Source: Hofstenia miamia
Lineage: Eukaryota; Xenacoelomorpha; Acoela; Hofsteniidae
NCBI GenBank assembly: GCA_900660155.1
Contig: CABFPE010000047.1
Location: 1,780,677-1,823,170 of the forward strand
DNA: 42,494 nt
Reading direction: 5' to 3'
Notes under the pieces: model-generated
Told to the model about the DNA's origin: nothing
The model's database searches: none
What the model saw: the letters and a program-made list of their open reading frames with translations, nothing else
Translations under genes and position numbers: made by a program
Shown: one piece after another, positions 1 through 11,160 of the stretch
Numbering within the stretch: the first letter of the stretch is position 1
How the letters are laid out: every line of letters starts with the position of its first letter

Positions 1-20
1 ATATATATATATATATATAT
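1..20. repeat. (TA)n microsatellite at window edge
   Basis: Pure alternating AT from the first base. It is one of more than a dozen such tracts in the window and is probably cut by the window boundary. Confidence 0.95.
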
Positions 21-255
21 AGTTGTAAGAATCTGCAGTAAAATCTCTCTACTCTCTATAATGTGCTTTAGATACTAAGGCAATCAAAAGAACAGGAAAA
101 TAAGAATATTTCGTGTACATAAACTAAAGCTGTAATTAGAAACATAAAATATTTCATATAACTGGGTAAAATGATTCTGTAAAAATGTCATTCTTCCATT
201 GAAAGATTAAGAAAAAGTAGTTAGCAAATGTATTCAAAACGCATATATTTCAAGC
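21..255. other. 5' flank of the TRPM-like gene
   Basis: AT-rich sequence with no recognisable promoter element. An in-frame TAA at 208-210 is the last stop before the ATG at 256, so the reading frame could be entered by splicing anywhere after it. No ORF on either strand is credible here. Confidence 0.4.
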
Positions 256-2817
256 ATGTTACATTCTGTGGCTGTTCAAAGAAGCTTTCTTGCTCTATAC
301 AACATTTTTGTTACAGAAAATTACGTCTTAGAGAAATTTTACTGCAATGCCTCGATCCTTGAATATCAGAAGATGACTGATAATGTGTATTTAGGTGCAC
401 AGGCTGCCTTAGAAAGTGAACATACAATATGGTCAACTCTGATGTTAGGAATCGCTGACACTTACAGAACTATAGACGTTATTTCATTGTGTGTAAAAGG
501 AGATCAATATTCCATTAGACAAATTCTACAAACCTTGAAAAGGGGAATGCCTTGTATAATTCTCAACAAAACTGGAGGTGCTGCAGATATTATTGCATTT
601 GCATACACCAGCTTTGGAAATTTCGAATCCGATGATGCCTATAAAACTGTAGTTCTGACATTTTTAAATTCCACTTTTGCTAAAATGACAGAAGAAGAAT
701 ACGATGAAATTCTTAACGATGTCTTAGCATGTATGAAATATCGACATTTCATAGTACTTCACGATCTCCTGGATGATGAAGAAACAGGTCTTAATGAATC
801 AATTAGTACTGGAATAACAAAAACTAAAACGTTTGTAATAAACAGTTTAAGCACAATAATTCAACTTGATGATATTGATGCGGCTATTGAACTATTAGAG
901 CCTTATCAGGGCATAAACTTTGACATGACGCAATGTCTCATTCTTTCGGCCAAATACTGCAAAATAGAATTTGTTCAGCTTTTACTAGATCATGGTGCAA
1001 AACTGGCTGATATCACAAATAACGACATAGAAAAGGAATTTTGGTGGTATGAATTTCCAAATGGAAAATTAAAAAATGTGAAGGAAATCATTAATTGGTA
1101 TTTCAAAGACAAGATAACAACCCCATTTGAAATGAAGACGTGTGATAGACCCATGTTCATAAATTTTATACTGTTTTTTTATAGCTTAATGCTTCATGAT
1201 AAAACTGCTAGTGAATTTTATTTTCAACAGAACGTCGAATTCATCAACAGTTCTCTTTTCGCCACACGAATTCTTCGAAAAGAAAGCAAACGGACTCGTG
1301 ATGTCGCGGTAACTCAAGAATTAGTAGATTTAGCTAATGACTATGAAGAGCGCGCTGTTTCACTAATAAACAACTGCTATGAAGGAAAACCTCAAAAGAC
1401 GCTATCGCTGTTATACACATGTGATGGATTCTTTAGAGCGAACAGCGTTACTCTAGCAACCTTTGCTAAATGTAGAAAAGTTATTGCAACCGAAGCATTT
1501 CAAGAAATATTTAATGAGATGTGGCATGGAGACATTGATCACAAGATCCCTAAACTACAGGTGCTTATCACCTTTATACTGCCACTGCTTATTCCTTTTA
1601 TAAGCATTAGCTATAATAGACACAAATTTAACATTGCCTTTAAAATATTGGCTTTTTACAAATCACCAGCAATCAAATTTATTCAATATGTAATTTATCA
1701 TGTTGCATTATTGATCTCGTTCGGTCTTTTTTTGACGTACTGGTACGACTTCAATAATCTTACCATTATGGAAGTGATTTTGGCAATCTGTATAACGGCA
1801 ATATTATTTGATGAAATAAAGCAATTTGTATCTGTGAAAGGCTCTGTATATTATAAAGTGAGAAGATTTTTTTCAAGTTTTTGGAATATATTTGATGTCT
1901 TAGGCGTAATAACGTTTATGAATGGCTTCTTATTAAGGATATATCTCATTGAAACACATAACTATTGCAATCACCAATGGTGCCAAGTGTTTTTTACGGT
2001 GTCATGGATGTGTCTCTCACAAAGACTACTTCATTGCTACTATTTACATCCAAAACTGGGTCCAAAAGTAGTCATGATTCTAAAAATGATCAAGGACATA
2101 GGTTGCTTTATGTTGATTCTTTTACACTTTATGATATTTATGGGGACCCCAAATTATATCATAAAATATGTGAAAAGTGAAAGTAAACAAAGAAGTATCG
2201 ACTGGGCTGATCTCTTCAACGAAGCAATATACTTTCCCTATATGAGGGTATATGGGAATTTATTCGCAAACGACGGAGGATTCAGTAAAATATTTCGCGA
2301 CAATTTTCATTCGATTCTATTAATTATATACATGCTGTTAACAAGCGCGTTGCTTTTGAATATGCTAATTGCCTTTTTCGGAAATACTTTTTCAACTATA
2401 CAAGAAATGACGGAATATTATTGGAGGTTTGAGAAATTCGTTTTCTTAGAAGAACTTGATGCGAATGTCCCCCTTCTGGGACCGCTGTCGGTAGTACATC
2501 ATATTTACACATTCGTGATTTCCACGCTTTCTCGTATGAAAGGGAGAAAACTTGATGTCAACATGTTTTCTGCACCCATTCCTCTCGGAAAATTTGAAAA
2601 CGTGATGTTTTCTAAATATCACGGTGCGGGAAAGGATCTGCTACGGTTTACATCAGAATTTGATTTGAATGACTCACTAAATATAATAGAACACATAGAA
2701 ACCTTAACGAGTAATCAAATCGACGTAATGGACAGCGTTGAAACTAAATTGACTAACCTCAAAAAAAGTTTGAAAATATATGTTGAACGTCTCGAACAAA
2801 AAAATGCCTCCGCCTAA
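256..2817 (+). CDS. TRPM-family (melastatin-like) TRP cation channel, single long exon
   Basis: An 853-residue ORF. What is seen: the second half of a TRPM N-terminal homology (SLOG/LSDAT-like) region with LNKTGGAADI at about residues 104-113; a hydrophobic pre-S1 segment (about 434-454); then S1 (475-497), S2 (505-522), S3 with WNIFDVLG (542-565), S4 (577-597), S5 (605-632), a pore loop with PYMRVYGNL (about 661-669), S6 ending LLLNMLIAFF (about 685-709) and a TRP-box-like WRFEKFVFLEEL (723-734). The tail is short and ends in a charged, coiled-coil-like segment (about 825-850), with no kinase or Nudix domain. The family forms tetrameric, usually Ca2+/Mg2+- or monovalent-permeable plasma-membrane channels. 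TRPM proteins are normally well over 1,000 residues, and the first half of the N-terminal region is missing here. A strong splice acceptor (poly-T then ACAG, ending at 316) suggests that upstream exons lie outside the window and that the ATG at 256 may not be the true start. Membership of the related TRPS (soromelastatin) group is an alternative. Confidence 0.88.
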   Translation: MLHSVAVQRSFLALYNIFVTENYVLEKFYCNASILEYQKMTDNVYLGAQAALESEHTIWSTLMLGIADTYRTIDVISLCVKGDQYSIRQILQTLKRGMPCIILNKTGGAADIIAFAYTSFGNFESDDAYKTVVLTFLNSTFAKMTEEEYDEILNDVLACMKYRHFIVLHDLLDDEETGLNESISTGITKTKTFVINSLSTIIQLDDIDAAIELLEPYQGINFDMTQCLILSAKYCKIEFVQLLLDHGAKLADITNNDIEKEFWWYEFPNGKLKNVKEIINWYFKDKITTPFEMKTCDRPMFINFILFFYSLMLHDKTASEFYFQQNVEFINSSLFATRILRKESKRTRDVAVTQELVDLANDYEERAVSLINNCYEGKPQKTLSLLYTCDGFFRANSVTLATFAKCRKVIATEAFQEIFNEMWHGDIDHKIPKLQVLITFILPLLIPFISISYNRHKFNIAFKILAFYKSPAIKFIQYVIYHVALLISFGLFLTYWYDFNNLTIMEVILAICITAILFDEIKQFVSVKGSVYYKVRRFFSSFWNIFDVLGVITFMNGFLLRIYLIETHNYCNHQWCQVFFTVSWMCLSQRLLHCYYLHPKLGPKVVMILKMIKDIGCFMLILLHFMIFMGTPNYIIKYVKSESKQRSIDWADLFNEAIYFPYMRVYGNLFANDGGFSKIFRDNFHSILLIIYMLLTSALLLNMLIAFFGNTFSTIQEMTEYYWRFEKFVFLEELDANVPLLGPLSVVHHIYTFVISTLSRMKGRKLDVNMFSAPIPLGKFENVMFSKYHGAGKDLLRFTSEFDLNDSLNIIEHIETLTSNQIDVMDSVETKLTNLKKSLKIYVERLEQKNASA

Positions 2818-3019
2818 ATTTGTAGTTTTCCATTTATTAGACCTAAATTATTTTTTATCTTTCAATTTCTGTCAAAAATATAAATTTTATGGATTTATTT
2901 TTAACAAATTTTTTTTGTTAAACTTGAAAAAATCATATTTATCATTTTCCAAGATTATCGCCGAAAACATGTATGTATCAAAACAGCTATGATGATCTCT
3001 TTTGTATACTTAAAAATAC

Positions 3020-3080
3020 AATAAATCTAGAAGAAATAATTGTGGGGCAAATTGACTCCATTTAAATTTTTCCCAATAAA
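3020..3080 (+). promoter_or_regulatory. Candidate polyadenylation signals of the TRPM-like gene
   Basis: AATAAA occurs at 3020-3025 and again at 3075-3080, about 200-260 bp past the TAA stop. The second is followed at once by a GTTTTTTT tract, as expected for a downstream U-rich element. In DNA this AT-rich the hexamer is common, so this is a positional inference. Confidence 0.4.
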
Positions 3081-3965
3081 GTTTTTTTACATTTTTACTC
3101 CACAACAGAAGAAACTTATGCTGTTAGAAAAGAAAAATGAAGTTTCATACATTCTTATCAATATAAATTAACTATTTAAATAATTGCAAAATTCACTGTT
3201 CATACACAGTGTTTTATAAACGTTATGATATTCAAAATGGGACTGGCATAGAAAAACTAAGGAATTCAAAGAAATATACTGAAATTAGCAAACTTATTAT
3301 TCTGTAGTTAAATATAATTTAATTGTTAAAGCCCTCATTAAAATGTCATTTTGTCTTAGTTCCAATTTGAACATCTATAGTTTTTGAATGTACGTAACTA
3401 AAAATAACTAGAAATCCATTTGAAAAGGCTGTGCTTTTAACAAAAGACATAGAAAATCTCTCGACATAGTTTAATAGAAATCTATGAAAAAACAACGAAC
3501 ACAAAAACACAATTTAATATTATTAAACAATAGTCATTATGAAAAAATTGTCAACAGAACTTAGGTGAAATACTTATGCTTAAATAACTAAGGATACTAA
3601 TTGTTGAAATACATTGAACATTAACGAATATTTTTCAATAGAAACGGAAAGTGGCATTAGGAATTAAATGTCTCTAAAACTAAATAGAACGTCTTTTTAG
3701 CGTTATTAATCTGCCAGAATTTTTAAATATACTTGTGGAATTATCTAAATAAAGAACTATGATGTTGAAAAAATTAGATTTTCAAACAATGAACAAAAAA
3801 GAAAGCAGCAAATTTTGTGAGTAAAGTCCGCACAAACTGGCATAATCTTTGATAAATTTATAGTAGCTGTATATTTGTCTTCTTACAACTTAGACCAATA
3901 ACGTATATAGGTATGAGTTACAGATAAAATTCAAAATTGCATATTAACAATATAAAAATACAACT
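3081..3965. other. Spacer between the two TRPM-like copies, no gene seen
   Basis: AT-rich sequence with dense stops in all frames. I saw no TRPM homology on either strand, so any missing exons of the downstream copy are not obvious here. Confidence 0.5.
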
Positions 3966-4435
3966 TATATACTTAACATATGCATTTAGGAAAAAAGAAT
4001 CATGCTGAGGTAGAGTTTACAGTTTGGTCAAAAATTTCCCTAGGTATTATAAACTCCAATAGCAATACCAATATATTTATGATTTGTGGGGAAGGAGATG
4101 CACTCTCAATAAAGATGATCCTCGATGCTTTATCAAGAGGCAATGCATGCTTAATTCTTAACAAGACGGGTGGGGCTGCTGATATTCTATCATTTGCATA
4201 CAACAGTTTTGGAAACTTCGAATCCGAAGATGAATACAAGAAAGTAGTTTTTGAATTTATAGAAAGTACGTTTAAGAACCTGAAAGAAGAAGAGAATGAC
4301 GCGGTTCATAGTGATGTTCTAAGATGCATGAACAAACGAAATTATATAGTAATTCATGATCTTTGGGAAGACTCTGTTACAAATTTAACACAATCTATAG
4401 AACACCTAACTTCACTAACCAAACATATTAAATAA
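3966..4435 (+). pseudogene. Truncated TRPM-family paralog (N-terminal region only)
   Basis: An open frame of about 150 residues (ATG 3980, TAA 4433-4435) aligns throughout with residues about 45-195 of the gene at 256-2817. Shared features include LNKTGGAADI, FAYxSFGNFES, the EEE/EEEN acidic run and VLxCMxxRxxIVxHDL. About half of the aligned positions look identical, so the copies are old or fast-evolving, not a recent duplication. The homology stops at the TAA and none of the membrane segments follow. It is either a truncated duplicate or a single exon of a second gene whose remaining exons are lost. There is no frame damage within the preserved part, which argues for recent function or recent truncation. 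Confidence 0.75.
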
Positions 4436-5062
4436 TTATTAAAATCATTTTATCGGCTAGTTTTCAAAAGACAAACATTTACCAAGTTTCAAAGGTAAGC
4501 GTCTGGTCGTAATTACCAGTGTCTAATGAGAAGCAAATCCAATATGATTTTTAAGTTTCATTAAAAAAAACTGTTCATATCAAGAATATTGAAATATAAT
4601 TTTAAATTTTTCTTATTATGTATTAATGACAGAATCTAGAATTTGATCAATTAAATTTTCGAACTTAATCTACTGTTTATTACAATAATTTATGATCACT
4701 TTTATCTATTTGCATCGCAATTCGAACACAACTCAGCCCTAAAAATGTTAAATAAATGTGTAAAAATGAAATAGGAATATCTGATTACGATTTTTCTTAA
4801 TACATCTAAAACAATTGTTTTTAAGAAACTAATGTAGATATATCTGATGCTCTTTTATCCTAATAAGGAGATAAAATGTGTGTGGAGAAGATAGTTTATT
4901 GCTTTTATAAAGAATGATACGTTATTAAAGATTCTCATTTGAGATTCTAGCTATTAATATAAAATGTTTGTTAAAACTAACCATAAATTTAATGCATGTA
5001 AAAATCCTTATGTTGGCAAGTATCTCAAAAACACGCAAATTAAGAATAATTTTGTATATCGA

Positions 5063-5100
<38 letters not shown>

Positions 5101-5416
5101 TAACATGACGTGGGGTAGACCAGTTACTATTTCAAATCATCTTCAGCATAACAATATTGGGGAAAAATATTCCAATAATTACACTTGATAAATATTATTG
5201 CATGATCTTTCTAAAATTTATTTAATAGAATCATGTTTTATTGTTTTTTTCATAATGTATAAAGGTTCATAGAATTTTGAGCAGTTTGATCATAGTATTG
5301 TAATTTTTTTCTTATGACTTAATTTGGAAAAGAAGCGCATCATTTATTTAACATTTTTTGGCATGCCAATGCCATAATCAAATAGCTTCCCACAATAGAA
5401 TTCACAAATTTTTCAT

Positions 5417-5460
<44 letters not shown>

Positions 5461-5644
5461 GTTTTCATTTTTGTAATAAATATGGTAGATTTAGTTTATA
5501 TTTATATTTATCTTTTCTATATAAGTTGATTCCATGATGCTTAGTTGAAAATTTTCATTTGCCTTGGATAAGACTTTATAGGAAAATTTCATATCACAGT
5601 TCTTTAGATGATTGGAGATGGTTGATTAATCTTTGTGTTCCTTA
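4436..5644. other. Intergenic, two (TA)n tracts, no gene seen
   Basis: Non-coding AT-rich DNA. (TA)n tracts lie at 5065-5098 and 5419-5460. I saw no coding frame or transposon ends. Confidence 0.6.
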
Positions 5645-6036
5645 GTTCTTCCTTACCGCCTTTTCAATGTATTGTGCACCACAGTTGCAACAAATTTTAT
5701 AGGGGAATGGCAATCTTTTGTTTTTATCTTCTTAATATTAAATTTAATTGCAGAATCTAAGGAATTCAAGGAAGGAAGCATTTCTTTAACATTATATTCT
5801 GATATAACTAGTATATCATCAACATATCGGCCATAGTGATGAAATTTGCTTATTGAAATTGAATTTTCAAGATATGGGTTTAGTATTGGCGTTTTCCATA
5901 CGATACTTTGGACTCCTCTGCGTAAGCATTCTTGCATGTTTTGTAATAAAGAGATTTCATACAAAAATGCACATTTAGTCATTCTTGTTGAAGAATAAAA
6001 TGAAGTAGTGTATAATAAATTCAGGCAATGCATCAT
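5645..6036 (-). pseudogene. Penelope-like element reverse transcriptase fragment
   Basis: A 127-residue minus-strand frame contains HHYGRYVDDILVIS, the reverse transcriptase catalytic YVDD box (codons at 5815-5826). It is preceded by a segment compatible with the 'M...E' helix that comes before YVDD and followed by LNSLDSAIKFNIKK, which resembles the 'LN..H..IKFT.E' step of Penelope-like elements. The upstream fingers domain and any endonuclease are missing, and the frame is lost after KRR. It is a short dead remnant. A non-LTR or DIRS-type origin is less likely, given the spacing of YVDD to the IKF motif. Confidence 0.6.
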
Positions 6037-7294
6037 AAGAACTGTTGCATTTTGTATGCTTTTTAACCCTAATATTGTGTTGGTCTGCTACGTCGAATTA
6101 AATATAGGTACTTTAAAAAATTCTTTTGCAAGTTTAGGAACATTTTCATTGCATTACATTTTTGAATAAGCACGAGTATAATGGCGGATTCAAAACTCAA
6201 GCTAACAATAACTTAAAGGATTATGTCTAGGTCGTTTATTTGTTGCAAAAAAAATTGGAAATTAACATAACCAAAAATTGAAATATTTAAACTAAAAAAC
6301 TTCATAAAGGACTTTTTTAAACTAAAAATTTTAAGAATTTTCTAAAGAGCAAGTCTTAGTATGGAAAAGTTTTGTAATGCATTACAGCATGTCTATAAAT
6401 GTTTTCTTTCAAAAAGTTTGTCTCTGGCAAGAATATTTTTAAGAAAAATAAAAAGAGATGATTATGTGAGGTGCGTTAGAATTCTTTGGGATACATTGTG
6501 ACATACCTCAGAAATTTACTCTTGCTACTCTCTCGACATTAAATATTGATTAAGCAAGATAAAATGTGCAGCTATAACATATAAATAAATGTAGGTATGA
6601 ATAATAGAAACGCTTAGGGCACCTATTTTACTATTGATCTGCAAGCTTGCAAGCTATTTGATTGTTGTGTGAATGTGTAAATAAGTCTGAATTACAATAT
6701 CCATTCTCTTAATGCGACATACATTATTTTCAAACTAAAATTATTAAAATACAAGCATTTTCAACATAAAAATTAGAAGAAATTTGCTGTTTATTAGGCT
6801 GTAACTATTTGCTTAAAGTTGTAAAATGTTGCATTTCCCATTAAATATTGCATATATGTTGCAATAAGCCCTCTACATTGGAATGCATTCCTGTACTGGG
6901 GAAAAGCTTTTCCTAATGTTATTATTGAGTTAATGCAAAGTTGTGAATAACATCATTATGTGTATTCCAAAATGCAATTTTCAATAAAAATGCTTCTTGG
7001 ATTTCTGCTTTGGATCTTTCAATAACTATTTAAAACTATTTATAGATTGAAGGGTGTTAGAAATGTCTTTTGTAGTTAATATGTCAGTGACACCGTGATG
7101 AACTATTAAGTCATTTTATTGGATGCATTTATTTATCCCATGAAATAAAGACGATTTATAGCTTTTTATATCTCTCTAAAATTTATTGGATTCCTTATAT
7201 CTCAGCAATTTTGGTTACTTATTAGCATTGTCACTTCTTTCTCTTTTACTAGAAAGTGTTTAGCAAAATTGCAATGTAACAAACACTTAAAATC

Positions 7295-7332
<38 letters not shown>

Positions 7333-8667
7333 GAATGAATAACAAAATTAAGTTTACTTTGATTGAATCAATTGTATCTGTAATAAAGGCATCTGTGGTT
7401 TTCAATAAGCATTGGTAACGTATACTCTTGCCAAATATATATATATATATAACATTAATTGTTAGTGATTTCATTTATGTTCCCTTTCACAAGGCACAGA
7501 GACACAGGAAACCCTCTCCTATGATGTAATGTATAAAATGAAAGGATTAAATTTACCTGTATGAATTATATGCAAGAATGGCAAATATACATGTATATAT
7601 ATATATATATATTAATATATGAAAGTTGCTGCTGTATTGTTAGTCGCTTCCAATAATACTAATCAAAAAAGAGATATTTCGGTCTGGTACTTTGAAAATA
7701 ACTTTAAATTCATTGATAAATTTAGTAACAGCTACTACCCTATAATTTATAGGTAAGCCTAGTGTTGACAAAGCTTTGTTGTTCTTGGTATTAGTTCTTT
7801 GTTCAATGATACTTATCCACTCATTTTCCTTGCTATTTCTTTCATATTAAATTTAGTGTGTAACGCTTATTCTTTATATAATAGTTTTCCAATTCTATAA
7901 AGTGGATACTGCAGTACATTATTTATAAGAGTGCGTTTTATTAATACAGACATCTGATTGGTTGAAGTATTCCTTAGAAAAAACGTACTCGACAAACAAA
8001 ATAATATTCGCAATCCTTCCAGGTAATAGTTACTTTTTTCATGTGCTTAATACAATAGAATGAGTTTTGTAGTTAGTGAATTTTTACAGATTTCACATGA
8101 CTTATTACTATACACTCACACGCTTGCTGAACTTAGGAACCTCCATGTTTGTGTACTTATATGCATAAAATTACTCAGTAAGAAATTGTACGCAAATATC
8201 TCAACATACTGCATTTGTAGCTCTTTCTATTCTAAATTGTGAGCTAAAAATCAAATAGCTTATTACTATAGATACACATTAAACACGCTTAATTAGATTA
8301 AATTTCAAAATATTAAAGAAAAATAGTGTTTGGTATTGCATGTATGTAACAGGTAAAATCTACTCGTTATAGTTCTCTATATGTTAAGACATCTCATTGT
8401 TCATCGCAATGACGCGAGTTGTTATAATTTGTCACTTACTTTTTAAGCTTATTAAATTTTTCCTTAAAGCCATGTTACAATTTCAATCAAACTCAATGCG
8501 AAATCTCTACATACAGCAGATAGCAATGTTAATTAATTCATCGAAATTTTGAAATTGTTTCAGTAATGTTAAAGGTTATTGAACCTAGCGTTTACTAGAG
8601 AAAAGAGATTAGACATTTTATATTCCAAAGTACAATTCGAAAGAATTAGCCGCAGTGACTATAAACA

Positions 8668-8714
<47 letters not shown>

Positions 8715-10878
8715 CATATATATGTATATATAAATTTTGATTGAGACCATCAACTGATTTTGTCTAGAAATCATAGTGTAAATGTCTAATAATTGAAGAA
8801 ATTAATTGAATTAGGATTTAATATTCTTAATGTTTATTAAAGTTCAGTGCGAAAGTCCCGCATTCAACCAATTGCAAATTATATTCCCATATTTGAAAAG
8901 TCTTATCCGTTTTTTATTCATGAGTACTAACCCAGGCAAAAGCCAATGGATTGTGATGGAACGGGATTCTAAGCAGGCCATTTGAACTAGTCGAAAAAAT
9001 ACTGTTTAAAAACAAGCATTAACAATAAAACTTCACATTTGATACATAAATTGAGAGCTAAACAACCCTTCTAAGTACAAATAATTATTTTCCAGAATAG
9101 TACAAATCATAACCTCTAAAATTAAAAATTGTTTTTTTAAATAAAACAAAGTTAATTTTCACACCATATGTGTAACACTCAAATATGTAAGTAGGTCGAA
9201 AATGTATTAAAAGGAATTACCCAAATAATTTTTTTCATTAACTTAGTTGAATTTTTTAATTTGCTTTTTTGTCAATAATTATAAAAGTTTGTTAATAAAA
9301 TTAAATTTATTTTATTTAAAATTTTAATTATGAAATACTGGTTATTAAATATTACTGAAATCTTAAATTTGAATGCCCCAATTCTCAGCAGCTGTTCGAA
9401 ATTTTCTTGCCGAACATAAGTCAGGTTTAGTTTCTTGTTCAACTTCTTGCATTAGGTAATATCTTTAAATGATAACACGTATGGTACCCGTAGCATATTA
9501 AATTTTTATATTTATTTCAAATTAATAAAAGTTGATGAATATTCATAATATGTTTTACCTTCTTGTAATTATAGCATTTTCTTTTTAGTGTAGTACGCGA
9601 AATTCATTGGCGATTTGCAATTTGTTATAATCTATCTAACGTATTATCCGAAACAGACATCCTCAAAACTACGTAAATATAAGAAGCAGTTGCCTTATCT
9701 TTAAAGCTTATATATATATATATATATATATATATCATTTATTATAAATAATGCAGCTCTTTATATATTTTTATTTTATTGTATATTGTTTTTTTAAATT
9801 TGAAATCTGCTCGCACGAAGTATTTTTATGCTTGATTAATCTGGGAGGTAACACCTGCACAACGACCAAATTTACTTAATATTAACCATATTCTAGAAAT
9901 TTTAGGCATAGGCTGGGTGATGTGGATGAAAGTAAGAACTTCAGAATTGATTACATCTTGGCAATAAATCATCAGATATTCAATTTGCGATCGATATTTA
10001 TCGATATCTGCGCCCTAAAATTTTTAAAACTTTTTTGCTTAATTTCGTCATAGGAATTGAAGTTCATGCCTCTTATTAAATTTTCTAAAATGGCGGCAAT
10101 ATTATTTTACATCTCTTTCATCATTTCATATACCTTTTTTGAACTATTCCAGGTTTCCATACTGCAAACACTCCAAATACTAATACCCCTTCTGCGTATT
10201 ATGAATTTTTACGATCATTTATTAGCCACTGAGTTAATGCCGGAAATAATATATATGAAAGTAGAACATACAAAACTATGTTCTATTAATTGTTGAATTT
10301 GGATGGAAAAGTCATCGTATGCGGATATATGGAAGTGCATCGGAATGTGTTTTTAAATATATTATATATACAATATATATGCATATACGTATATAAACTT
10401 TCAAGAATAATTACAGATAATACGTAATTTATTGATAAATATATATTGATAAAATAGCAAAAAAATCTGTTGTCTCCTAAATTTTTTTCAGAAAACAAAC
10501 ACTGATAATATACTCTCTTCATTAAATTTAATGTTTTTCTCTGTACTAAAAATTTAATGATGCAAAAATTACATTTAATTTTTGAAATTTTAGAGGTAAT
10601 TTTGTTAATTAATAATTCACAGAGATGATTAAAAATATATTGTTAAAAGGACAAGGTCACTTAGGTTTATATATCATTCTTAAGTTTGGGCAGAAGTACT
10701 TTTAACCAAATCCTTAATGTTATCACCAGTTTGCTAGACATTTTTATGTGAATATTCAGTAATTTCAAATTCTAAGCATTTTATAGGATGATAACTAATA
10801 AAGACGAAACCTATTGCTGAAAAAAATATAGATGTATAATCATGTGAAGAATATTTGATTGAAGTTGTGGTAACAGAG
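6037..10878. other. Long gene-poor stretch with microsatellites
   Basis: AT-rich DNA with scattered short ORFs (longest about 79 residues, at 10057-10296) that have no recognisable motif and look like chance. (TA)n tracts are at 7295-7331, 7435-7450, 7594-7612, 8669-8708 and 9709-9735. I see no RNA gene or transposon terminus. Confidence 0.6.
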
Positions 10879-11160
10879 TTATAAGGCATAAACATGTATT
10901 TCATCAAATGTTTTACGTTTCAGTTCCTTTATGGTTTCGATGATCCGTAGCTTTTTTAAGTTAATCAAACTGAGAGAGGGAGGATTAGGGGATGATGCAC
11001 ATCTATCGAAATGAAGAAGAACGCATAGTAATATCAAAAATAGATAAAAGCTGAGCCTACAAAATAAGTATTTATTACCCAAAAATTGACTATAATTGCA
11101 AAAATGATTTTTCTCATAATGATAAAATAGTATATTAAAATATGTTAATTTGAAATTCAT
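10879..11160 (-). other. Weak candidate 3' exon (minus strand)
   Basis: A 93-codon minus-strand frame. Its middle part is a leucine-rich hydrophobic stretch (LSFYLFLILLCVLLHF) followed by a small/polar CASS and then a charged KKLRIIETIKELKRK segment before the stop. On the minus strand a good acceptor-like tract (TTATTTTGTAG, at about 11059-11069) lies just before the hydrophobic part. The look is of a secretory signal or one membrane segment plus tail, but no family is recognised, and a chance ORF is as likely. Confidence 0.15.

Noticed and set aside
1965..2992. Short plus ORFs at 1965-2180 and 2780-2992
   Set aside because: They overlap the TRPM-like gene in another frame or run into its AT-rich 3' flank; no motif.
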